From Tubiluchus corallicola (taxonomy: Eukaryota; Priapulida; Priapulimorpha; Priapulimorphida; Tubiluchidae): a stretch of 64,000 nt of DNA. The notes beneath the pieces are model-generated. The model had not been told where the DNA came from. It was given only the letters and a program-made list of their open reading frames with translations, and searched no databases. The stretch is from assembly GCA_030141605.1 (NCBI GenBank), contig JAQGDQ010000903.1, positions 17,987 to 81,986 on the forward strand. Direction: 5' to 3'. This document shows, in pieces, positions 46,854 through 56,922 of the stretch (position 1 is the stretch's first letter; the number at the start of each line of letters is the position of its first letter). Both the position numbers and the translations under genes were made by a program.

Positions 46854-47400
46854 AAATCTTTATTTGCCATTTTAAGAACATTGGCCATCATAATAAAAGA
46901 CAGACAATCAGTGTTAATTCATATAAAAACATACACTGTTCTGGGCAAATGCGTCTGGTGCAACCTGAACTATAAGTGCAACTAGAAATTTGAAGATAAA
47001 CTATAAACTAGTTTAGCAAGGTCTAGGAAAAATGAAATTATGATTTGAGTATGTATCATCGTGTTCGTACGATGTCGGATGTTCAAAACGAGTCATTAAA
47101 TGTGTTTTTTAATTTAGACTTGAATATTGATAAAGAGCTGCTAAATATTGATAAAGAGATATACACCGGAAAGCATGTCGAAACCTAAAATCAGCGTGCT
47201 CTGCTATTTGTGCGACAAGTTAAAAGTCCAACCTCGAGGAAAGTTTGACATATTCAAACAACTATTAGTTCCGGAATCTCCTATACACCGGAAGCATGTC
47301 GAAACCTAAAATCAGTGTGCTATGCTATTTGTGCGACAGGTTAAATGTGCAACCTCGTTTTGGTTTTGGTTTTTTATAAAAACTATTAGTTTCGCAATGT
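46659..47400 (+). repeat. 122-bp tandem repeat interrupted by an insertion
   Basis: Three units begin ATACACCRG at 46659, 47161 and 47283. Each contains GTGCTATGCTATTTG-like, AAGTCCAACCTCGA and ACTATTAGTTYCGGAATCTC. Units 2 and 3 are adjacent (122 bp). Unit 1 is separated from unit 2 by about 390 bp of foreign sequence (46771-47160) that begins with the (TAG)n array. Confidence 0.75.
46771..47160 (-). mobile_element. retroelement-like insertion with (TAG)n tail
   Basis: Breaks the 122-bp tandem repeat exactly at a unit boundary. On the minus strand it ends GGCAAATAAAGATTTTA followed by (CTA)n at 46853-46779, like a retroposon 3' end with a microsatellite tail. About 390 bp. Family unknown. 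Confidence 0.55.
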
Positions 47401-48565
47401 TTCTGACCTTTCGTCACTGATGTTTTGCGTAATTTACAATAATGCATCACATTCGGTCATGCATGCCGACATTCATTATTTCATTTCAACAAATATAGGT
47501 GGCGCGGTAATAATATAGGCTTACAGCCTTATACACGTGGTCCGTTAGAAATCGCGACCAAGATGAGCCTCATTTACTAATCGGTTAAAAACTTCGATTT
47601 TTCGACAATGCTTCCATTTAATGCTACAAATGTGAAATAGACAAAGGCTTATAAGCATTATAAACCTGCATAATCGTCTTGCAAATAAAGTACCAGCTTC
47701 ACCTTGATCTGAAGTGCAGCGCAAAGCTTAACAGTAATTTTTCCAGAATTTTTTACTCATGCTCTTAAAGTATATATGTGTACTTCCATATCTTAAACTA
47801 TTGTCATATGAAAGTAACAGCAATCATTTTAGAAAGACTTACAATTTTTAGTTCTTTGATAACATAAATTTCCTTTGCTGCATTTAATCAAAATTATTAT
47901 CAAAATGAAAGTTTTTAAATTCTTTATAACAAGAATAATATCCGTTTCATAAACAACCCACTATTATAACGAATTTTATTAATTTTTTTTATTATAAAAA
48001 ATCCAGTGTTTCTATTGCACACTGGAAGACGTCGATAGGAAATATATAATATATTCTAGTGTGTTTCCTGACGATAACTGCTAGTCGGTTTGTAGTAGAA
48101 ATGTTGGATTTTTTTGCAATAAAAAATAATAAAATTTGTTATAATTGTGCGTTGTTTATGAAATTATTATCAAGTGCATACTTTATAGCCATCACAATAA
48201 CTCGGGAAAATCTAAATGTTCAGAGTTAGGGCTATTAATAAATACATTAGGCTGTTAAGCTGTTAGTGATATTTTCTTTGTACGAGTTTGCTTTTCTTGC
48301 AGTTATTTCGATTATTAACTGTTTGTTATGCTATAAAGTTCAAAATGAAAAATTTGATATTTAATTATATTTTTATGTTTCTGTCTTTACATTACAAAAA
48401 AGCACATAATGTGTACTGAAATATTATGTTACCGGCATTTTTATAGGCTTTATAACGCGTGTAGCCATAATATAGGGGTTAATAGCAGAATAGTTTTTCT
48501 GCCGTTGTAGCAGTGCAGCTATAGCGAACACCGGTTGCACACGTGTGCCTGCGTGAGTTTCTGCT
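47401..48565. other. intergenic DNA before the methyltransferase gene
   Basis: No exon recognised. An imperfect inverted pair around 47925-48190 (CGTTTCATAAACAACC...TTATAACGAATTTTATTA against TAATAAAATTTGTTATAATTG...GTTGTTTATGAAA) with CTAGTGTG/CACACTGG inner arms suggests another miniature inverted-repeat element of about 260 bp. Confidence 0.4.
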
Positions 48566-49615
48566 ATGAATTTGAAATGTTTTAGTTGTTCAGCAACACG
48601 CGACGTGTTTAGAAAATATCTCTTGTTAATAATACCCGTGATTCTTCTATTGTTTTTAATTGTTCACCAAAACTTTTTTGGAGAATTTAGAGAAGAAAAT
48701 AATAACTCCGTGGGGAAACGTGAAATTTTACCTCATTGTACTTGTCCAAAGCATGCTGTTAGAGCTTTCGACTATTGTTTTTGCCATCCTGGTTTCCTTG
48801 GAGAAGGATGCTGCAAAAGAGCACCTCTAACTGAAAAAGTGTTACGTAAGTGCCCCAACCTTAGAGAAGCTGTAACGTTCGACAAATTTATGACAAAAAC
48901 GAAAATGCCAGCAACATGTTTCGTCCAAGAAGAAAGTGGTATAGTGCAAATTCCAAAGTTTATGTGGCAAGAGGCTCAAACATGTGAACTGGACTGGTGG
49001 ATTAAGAACTACGATCTATGGCAGCAGATCATAGATAATGACCGCCGCGAAGGTTTTGGAAATTTTAGCAAAGTTCCTGCGCAGTTGGATAGCCTAGTGG
49101 AAGTAGCAGCCGGTCCACGAACTCAGACGCTGAACATGTTAGAGGCAGTAGAACACGACTTGAACATATCACATGTCACACTGATAGAACCGCTTGCAGA
49201 AAAATATGCCAGTGAATTTAAACGCTGCCCATACAAGCACGGAAAACTTCTGCAATATCCAACCTCCATTGTGACCTCAACGGTTGAAGCTCTACCTCAT
49301 TCTACCAGATTTGACACTCTCATTAGTATTAATGCGCTGGAGCACGTACAGAATGCTTTGGAATACCTAGACAAAATTTACAGAATCTTGAAACCAGGAG
49401 GAGTACTGATATTTCATGACGTGTGGTACAGAGTAGCTGAACCGGCAGCTAAACATCGAAATAAATGTCATCCTATTCAAGTGTCATGGTTTGTTCTTGA
49501 TAAATTTTTGGTTGAATTTGAGACACTGTTTGTAAATACATTGCCCACAAGTTTGTCTCGTAAAACAACCTCAAATTATTTAGGGATCTACTACATTGGA
49601 CGTAAAAAGAAATAA
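48566..49615 (+). CDS. type II membrane protein with EGF-like segment and SAM methyltransferase domain
   Basis: 349 residues, single exon. Residues 1-18 are basic and cytosolic, and 18-34 (YLLLIIPVILLLFLIV) form a membrane anchor, so the rest should be lumenal or extracellular. Residues 56-84 are a compact Cys-rich segment (C58, C60, C71, C73, C82, C83; CFCHPGFLGEGC resembles EGF). A class I methyltransferase fold follows: motif I LVEVAAGPRT (177-186), the acidic end of strand 2 in VTLIEP (204-209), and FDTLISINALEHV (249-261). Then come LKPGGVLIFHD (275-285) and a C-terminal YLGIYYIG strand. The GxGxG of motif I is replaced by AAGPR. Substrate unknown; a Golgi-lumenal glycan methyltransferase is possible, because the neighbours are GT31 enzymes, but this is inference. 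The poly(A) hexamer AATAAA overlaps the stop codon; another is at 50161. Confidence 0.8.
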   Translation: MNLKCFSCSATRDVFRKYLLLIIPVILLLFLIVHQNFFGEFREENNNSVGKREILPHCTCPKHAVRAFDYCFCHPGFLGEGCCKRAPLTEKVLRKCPNLREAVTFDKFMTKTKMPATCFVQEESGIVQIPKFMWQEAQTCELDWWIKNYDLWQQIIDNDRREGFGNFSKVPAQLDSLVEVAAGPRTQTLNMLEAVEHDLNISHVTLIEPLAEKYASEFKRCPYKHGKLLQYPTSIVTSTVEALPHSTRFDTLISINALEHVQNALEYLDKIYRILKPGGVLIFHDVWYRVAEPAAKHRNKCHPIQVSWFVLDKFLVEFETLFVNTLPTSLSRKTTSNYLGIYYIGRKKK

Positions 49616-50940
49616 AGTTAGTCGAAATGTGAAATGACAATATCAACCAGTGAAGAAGATTTCAAGATTCAAGATTTCAAAATTTCAAGATTTTGTTAAG
49701 CCAACATAATATATTTGTACATTTCTGTAAAAAAATAATACTGTAGCTTAATTTCAATTACACATATTGATGTTATGTGGTTGGGAGGAACTGAAGCAAT
49801 ACCGCCGCGTAAGTTAAATACCTTCCCGAAAAGAAACGGAAGAAGAGAAAGAGAAGAATTGATGAACGAAATACAAGAAAGGCACGGAGAACAACAGGGA
49901 GCTAAAATAAGTAAACACGTGCAAAATAGTTGTTTATAGTTATACAATTTTACCACACTTTCACGTGGCAAGTTGAATTAATTACGTAAATTTACGTTCC
50001 CTAAAAATCTTGCCAAGAACCCTCAGTTTTACCCTGAAACTTCAGAGATCACCGATTGTACTGCACTTTAGCTACACTTCACAAAAACATTAATTGTTAT
50101 TGTTTTGGTTGGTACTGAAGCGCACGTATAATTGTAAGCATAAATGTAAGTAAAATTGTAAATAAAATTATATGTGTAAATGAAATTTCTTCATTTTTTA
50201 CTTATTCGTTTTATTTGTTTCGAATTGTTTATTTCATCCTGTCAACACAGTCTACATACAAATACTCCTGAGTGGGGTACAATTAGACAAAAATTTGAAA
50301 TTTAGTCAGGGAACGAAATAAGTATTACTGGTACTGTTAACGGGATGTTTTTTGTAGAATTGGTGGAAGCCATCTATTTTATGTTATAGGTAAAATGTCT
50401 GCTGAATGCAAAATCAAACTGAATGAATATCATCAGCATTATATGCCCATTACGTTCATCGTAGAGACTGGGCAGGCAGAATTTTAAGACAAAAAAAATC
50501 TGCCCCCAAGGCAGGTAGCCTATACCAGTGGCTTGTCAGAACCACTTGCGAGCATTAATGAATATGATGTAGTTCAAATCATAAACGCAACTCTAAATTA
50601 AGAAAAAATTATGTATACTCTCATGAATATTTTTGGCCTCTTTTGCAGTATATAGTTATTATTGAAAATTCAAAAAATGTATGTCTAAGGTGTATGTCTG
50701 AGTCTTCAAAGTCAAACATTTCCACATCTTCTAAAATAGATCACTACCTGGGTCTCTACCGCAAACAACCTACCCACTTACGGAGGATCAACGTCACCGT
50801 ATTAGTTACTGTGGTGCAGTAGCCTAAAATCTACAATACAATTATGCATGTAGTGAGAATATGCGAGAAGGCGACTTTTATTGTGATATTTTTATGCACT
50901 TCGTTGCTTATTTTAACAGTCTGTCATAGTACTAACACGA
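49616..50940. other. 3' flank of the methyltransferase gene; no gene seen
   Basis: Contains short ATTTCAAGATT repeats (49660-49695) and AT-rich sequence. The 91-codon minus-strand frame at 49696-49971 is unremarkable and resembles nothing known. Confidence 0.4.
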
Positions 50941-50952
50941 AATAATTCGTAA

Positions 50953-51439
50953 AAGTGACAATTCCGTTAGAAACTTTTAATAAAAAGGAAATCGTGCTGT
51001 TTGTAGGGGGTAATGAGCGCGCTGGTTCGTGGGGTAAGACGAGATGCAATCCGCTCCACCTGGATGAAGTGATGCGAGAGTTCTGATGACGTCATGTGTC
51101 TTTTCTTCGTCGATGTGCAGGATCGGTTTGGCGAAAGACTGAACGATGCGCTGACTGGTTCTTCATATGACGAAGCAGCACTTCATGGCGATATTGTCAT
51201 GACAGAGACACCTAGCGGAATGAATTTTGGGAGAAGATTAACATGGATGATGAAATGGGCTTCTGAAAGATGTGATTCCAAGTATTTTCTGCGACTGGAT
51301 GACAATACGTTTCTGTGTTGGAGAAATTAAGACATGAGTTAAAGGATTTAAGAATCAATAGGATAAACTGGGGATGGAGAAATTGTCCAGGAAATGAGAT
51401 TGAGTTATACAAGGCAATTTTTGAAGCATTTACGCAATG
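50953..51439 (+). pseudogene. GT31 glycosyltransferase pseudogene
   Basis: Reads KKEIVLFV, then a frameshift at about 51010, then VMSALVRGVRRDAIRSTWMK and an in-frame TGA at 51070-51072. CLFFVDVQD, HGDIVMTETPSGMNFGRRL and TWMMKWASERCDSKYFLRLDD follow, a second frameshift comes after TFLC (about 51317), and then LEKLRHELKDLRINRINWGWRNC to a stop near 51439. The RRDAIRSTW and FLRLDD (DxD-region) motifs are GT31, and GWRNC is a typical downstream block. Three lesions and no C-terminal half make this a broken gene. It is not a recent copy of the intact gene at 45281: the sequences differ too much. Confidence 0.78.
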
Positions 51440-51730
51440 AAACCGATTTCTTGCCACAAAATGTGTGGGATTGTCTTGCATTTTTATAACTTAGTTTGTC
51501 CGTCAATAACCCTGTTGATTTTGCACGTAAAAGGTGCATTGCAATAAAAGACAATAAGAATTTATCTTTTAAAAATATTCAATGAAACCAATTTCTTGCC
51601 ACAAATGTGGGACTGTCTTGTATTTTTATAACTTAGTCATTTAGTCAATCAGTCAGTTGATTTTGTACATAAAAGACATAGAGCAAATAAAAGGCAATGA
51701 GAAATTACCATCTAAAAATCTTCAATAAAA
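51425..51730 (+). repeat. tandem duplication of about 145 bp
   Basis: AATGAAACCGATTTCTTGCC at about 51435 and AATGAAACCAATTTCTTGCC at about 51581 open two copies. Both continue through GTGGGA-TGTCTTG, ATTTTTATAACTTAGT and a GTTGATTTTG block. The first copy starts inside the end of the GT31 pseudogene. Confidence 0.7.
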
Positions 51731-53569
51731 CTAAGCAAGATAACTTATTAATGAAAAGATTAATGCATTAGAAACGATACTAAACTAAACTGGTTCAGAA
51801 TGTTGTGGATAAATCTGATGTAACAAATTTTCTTCTGCTGGTCCAGATCAGAAACCACATAAAGTGTATAAAAAGCGGGGTTTTCTTGTAACATACTTCT
51901 CCTGCATATTTTTTGCACTAACTATATCCAGTACTGCCTATTAAAGGCCTAGCATTTCCTAAATTTATCGATCCATTCAGCATTTATTACCTGTGTTGAA
52001 TCAGCTAGCGATGTTTTGAAATAAATTAATCGAACAAAATTTTCTTATTAGAATGCAAGATATGGAAGAGGAGAAGCATTTTACTACAAACAAAAACTAG
52101 ATTTTCTACTAGAAATAAAAATTCTGCATACGTCTCTCTATGTTCATTTTGACGAAAGACTGAGAGGTTCAAGGAACTGTTTTTGTTAATAGAATATTTT
52201 TCACACTAAGATGGCATTATTGATTGTGTAGTATTGATTGTATTGCATTGCAAATTGTATTGCTAAATTTTTTGTTCTTGAATTTTGTAAAATCTTGACA
52301 TTTTGGTAAATTGGAAAAATCTAGTCTCATCTAGTCTAATCTAATCCAATCTAATCTAATCTAATCTAATCTAATCTAATCTAATCTAATCTAATCTAAT
52401 CTAATCTAATCTAATCTAATCTAATCTAATCTAATCTAATCTAATCTAATCTAATCTAATCTAGTCTAGTCTAATCTAATCTAATCTAATCTAATCTAAT
52501 CTAATCTAATCTAATCTAATTCGATTTGATTTGATTTGATTTGATTTAGTTTTATTTAATTTGCGTTGTATTATGTACGTAAATACTCTTAATTTCAGCT
52601 AATCTTTTTTAGTCTCTGTAAATAGTAATTTTTTACTATATAGTTATACATAGTAATACATAGTATTTGTTTATTGACCTTAGTTATTTACACTAACTTC
52701 CATATATTTAGAATTAATAAATAAACATTCCCTAAACCGGACCACTACACTACGTTGTGTATATAACAGGTTTACGTTTTACATCACACCACCCCAAATA
52801 CACTGTAATAACAATGTAATTATAAAGTTACCATTATTATTTTAGGTAATTTTAACTGCAAATTTCATTAAAGGAAAGAACAAGTCACTCAGTATTTTGG
52901 GTTTATTTTACAGTTACCACTTAAACTTAGGAAAATATAGCAAAGAAATTTGCAAAAAACTTTCTATAAAGCATAAATGTAAAATATACTGTCTCTGAAT
53001 ACAAATGTTCAAGCTTGGTGGTTGCTGCCATTCGTTTGAAAATTGTAACTGGGGACTTCGTGACTTTTCGTAAGCGCATCGTGGCTTTCCGCGAGGTCGG
53101 GGTGCTTAAACTAATTCTAACTTCTACTTACCTAATGTTCACGCAAAAATGTTACTAAATCAGTTATATAATGTTGCTTTTCTTCAAGACGAATGACGTC
53201 ATTGGAAAAAGGATGGGTGCTGAAAATGGAAGCCTCCAAGCATAAACTGCACGCGACTTTAAAGTGATTTTATTAATCACACCAGGCGCTTATTGCAGTT
53301 TTATTACTGAATCGTTCTATAACATTCTTTGCGAACATTGAAATGAGCCTAACTTCCCAGAAAGATTAGCCTTTCCTTCAAGCATTAGTAGTATCTTTTT
53401 AATGCACGTTTATTTTAGAAGCACAGTATAAAATAAAGTACAAGTAGAACTGTTGCTCAGTTTAATATTTGCCATATTTAGGTTGCTGAATCTATTGAAA
53501 AAAAGGCCTCATCAGTCATCATTCGAGAGAGCTCAATAGACATTAATTCTTAATTTGATTTTCAAAATA
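51731..53569. repeat. intergenic DNA with (TCTAA)n array
   Basis: No gene recognised. At 52323-52522 there are about 40 TCTAA/TCTAG pentamers followed by degenerate GATTT units to about 52545. Confidence 0.85.
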
Positions 53570-55700
53570 TGAGCTTGTAATTTCTGATAGGGCTTAATTT
53601 TTACAGTTGAGCTTAATTTTTATTTTAAAACAAATTTTACTAGAGTATAGGAATATGTTATGTATACTGCCTCATGCCCATTAGTTAAAACAACCTAACT
53701 GCAGAGAACTTTTTACAGTTGTGAAAGGCTTGCGCTCTCTACAGACGGACTAAGAAAGCATCATAAATGCTATAGAAACAATAGTTAATTCAGCTTACGT
53801 AAAGGTAACTTGAAAAGACATACCTGCCTCGAAAAATCAATTAATTTTATTCTGATTGTGATTGGCTCTCCATAACTTGGATTTTATCGAAACGTTGCAC
53901 TTTCACTGTAGGATGGTGTAGCTCATCACGTGACTTGGACGATGAACGTTTATCGTCAATTAATTTTCTAATTTGAGGACGATATTCAAACCCTCAACGT
54001 AGAAAGAGCACTGTTAATGAGATTATACAATACCGTAACAATTGCATCAGACAAAAAAAGTTTTTTAGAACTAAAACTGGTTAAAACATACCTACGGTTA
54101 ACAATTTCACAAGAGAGCCAAAATAATTTGGCGATACTGTCTATAGAAAATGACATTACAAAAGTCATTGACTTTGAAATAATTTTGAAAGATTTCTCGG
54201 ATAAAAAGCAGAAATGTCTGTTTTTAGAAGGCCTATGCACAAACAGTATATCATTGACTTGTAATATAACGTTAAAACTTTTAAGGCTTTCAACTTTTTT
54301 GGCTGAGTCTGGCGTACTAAGTGAAGCAAAAACGTCAATCTTCAGGTTTTGTAGAGTAGAGGGCCCCACTAACAATTTTCTAATTAGTTTCCGCATTTCC
54401 TAGCACTGGTCCTAACTGATCAGTGCTAAGGTTATTATAACTTCATAATGACTTTAATAGGAATTTTGTGAAACTACATTTTATTCTGGATTTGCTTGTC
54501 ATAGAAAATAACGTTAAATGGTTTTCTTTATGGAAAGATAGAAATAGCTCTTTTGCTTTTCAAAAGCATTTAAAAGATTAACTAAGAATGAATGTCAATA
54601 AAAAGACAAACACTATGGTTTAGTGGTCAACATTAAGCAATACAGTAATTGGTCAGCAAAAGGATGATAACCAGCAGAAAAATTTGTTTAGGGTGATTTT
54701 GCATAAAATGCCACAATATTATTTATAAAAATGTGTCTGTTTTGTATTGTTGTAAACTGTAAAATAGTCCAATATTATTTTTTAAACGAGTCTGATTTAT
54801 AGATTTTTTTGTATAAAGATTATTTTTAATTTCAACAGCCGGATTAATTAATTTAAATGGAGTTACATATAAAACCTTTCAAGGTGTAATTATTGTGTTT
54901 TGATGTATCATGGTTTAAATTATTTTTTGCAACTGTTAATTTTTTGTAATTGCTAAACTGCAGTTTTAATGTATATGCTAATGTGTAGTTTTTAATATGT
55001 ATGTTTGCTTGATGTAACTGAAAAATTTTCGAACAGTTAATTTTAATCGTAATTTATTCTCATTATCCTAACGTGTGACATTGTAACGTGTAATTTTAAT
55101 GATTAATTTACAAATGTACATTATTGTCTCTTTCAAATTTACTAACTGCATGTACCATTACTGAAACATTAATCACATGCAATGTTAATGTATCCACGTA
55201 AAAACCAAATTTGTATGTATCTGTCTATTTATCTATTGATGGCGTTTCGAGAAAATGCTAATTCTCAGCTTCTTCAAGCATCATCGTTTAGTATAATAAA
55301 AATTTTATAAACAGCATTGTGGTTCATCTTAGAACATTGCCTTTAATAATAAGGCACGCTCTCTATGGCCACAAGCATTAACAGTACGCCTTGCCATTGT
55401 ATGTTAAATACTGGCTTGCAGTATGTGAACTGTGTAGAAAAACCCTGGACCGATGGTAGTAGATACGCACTGAGCATGATTTGTATGTTTGATTCTCTGT
55501 TTGTTGAAAACTTGTTTCACACCCACTGTGCTAATTGCAGTAAAAACGATATGATCATATGATCAACACATATCATCGTAAAAATACTTGGGCCTATATA
55601 AACCGGAAATTTGTTAGTTTCTGGCATTTTCCTCCTGTTGTTTTCACAATGGTAGGCTCCAAGTTAATGTTTTTCTATTTTCAGTTGTAACTTGCAATAC
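53570..55700 (+). repeat. duplicated region, copy 1
   Basis: Segments of this stretch recur in order at 55785-56650. 53600-53950 matches 55795-56140 (ACAGTTGAGCTTAA, CTTGAAAAGACAT, TTCTGATT). 54425-54490 matches about 56330-56400 (ACTTTAATAGGAAT). 55510-55690 matches about 56405-56640 (CACTGTGC-AA-TG, AACCGGAAATTTGTTAGTTT, ACTTGCAATACTT). Copy 1 is longer and holds the hAT remnant. A 65-codon frame at 55365-55562 ends in THCANCSKN, which is also readable in copy 2 (THCANCGKN), but I would not call it a gene. Confidence 0.6.
53965..54245 (+). pseudogene. hAT transposase C-terminal remnant (ZMYM1-like)
   Basis: The frame at 54017-54403, extended upstream to about 53965, reads LYNTVTIASDKKSFLELKL, then VKTYLRLTISQESQNNLAIL and SIENDITKVIDFEIILKDFS. 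This is the hAT dimerisation region, as in ZMYM1-like proteins (SERSFSKLKLIKTYLRSTMSQERL.NLAILSIE). The frame beyond about 54245 no longer matches. No N-terminal transposase domain is visible. Confidence 0.75.
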
Positions 55701-55784
55701 TTCGCAGCCTTTACTAATGCCTCTAAATAAGAGCTTAATTGACTAAGACTGCAAATAAAAACCCACTTTTGCAGACCAAGGAGT

Positions 55785-56650
55785 GTAGACATTACAGTTG
55801 AGCTTAAGTTTTATTTAAAAGAAATAAATTTCACTACAGCATGTAAACATACTATGTATATTGCTGAGTTGAGCCTATTATTTGAAGCAAGCAAGCTGCA
55901 GAAGCTTTTTAACAGCCGAGTACGCTTGCGCCTTCTACAGGCAAACATAGCAAACATCATGAACGATAGAAACATCAAAACGTATTCTCACTTTACGTAA
56001 GGGCAACTTGAAAAGACATGCTTGTGTTGCAGAAATATTCTACTTTGTTCTGATTATGATGTGTTTTCTAGATTTTTCTCAAATGCTGTTTTCTTCACAG
56101 TAGTATAACTCATGACAAGACCACGATGATGAACATTTGAAGTTTCGTAATTGCATCTTATTAAAAACACTAAAATTTTAAGGTAGTAATTTAGTGAAAC
56201 AAGCGTGAAAGCATTTTTAGTAAGCGTAAGCCTTGATTATACATAATCTAAAGCAAAACTGAGCTACTTATAAATAACCTACAACAATGAGTCAACTCGG
56301 TTTCCATTTCTAACTTAAGAGAGATCAGTGGAAAAGTTATTAGAACTTAATAACTTTAGAACTTAAGACTTTAATAATCACTTTAATAGGAATATTCTGG
56401 AAATGGACACTCACTGTGCCAACTGTGGTAAAAACATGCAACATATCATAAATATCACCGTAAAAATAGTAATGTGCAATAGTCTACATAAACCGGAAAT
56501 TTGTTAGTTTTTCGCAATCTCATCTTTGTGCGTCGAGTTTGACAATGGCACAGCTGACAGCTTTGGTTGAGTTAGTGTTTTCATGGTAAATGAGTTGTTG
56601 GTTTACATTCTCAACTGCAACTTGCAATACTTTACAGCATTCCCTAGAAC
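55785..56650 (+). repeat. duplicated region, copy 2 (internally deleted)
   Basis: Compressed counterpart of 53570-55700, lacking the hAT coding segment and much of the middle. The two copies are clearly diverged. Either a tandem duplication with later deletion, or two copies of one transposon, one of them a deletion derivative. Confidence 0.55.
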
Positions 56651-56922
56651 ACAAGTTTTCACTGTTATGTTAATCCTCTCTTCACTTGTTCTTTTACTTT
56701 AGCGTCCTGCTGATACTCGCTATTAATGCTAGTTTGCCATCATCCAACTTCTTCTTGAATGCTACAAATCTTGACACGTGTTTTCTGCTGAAGCCAGGAC
56801 ATAACTATTTATCACCATATAGTACAAGCACTTAACGTAATTTCAGCTAATTACGTAATTTTTAAAAATCAATATACGCAATATAATGCTAATAACACGA
56901 TATGAAATCTCAGATAAATCTG

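Noticed and set aside
52323-52545. (TTAGA)n array considered as interstitial telomere
   Set aside because: The unit TTAGA is not a known animal telomere repeat (TTAGGG or TTAGG), and it grades into GATTT units as an ordinary microsatellite does.
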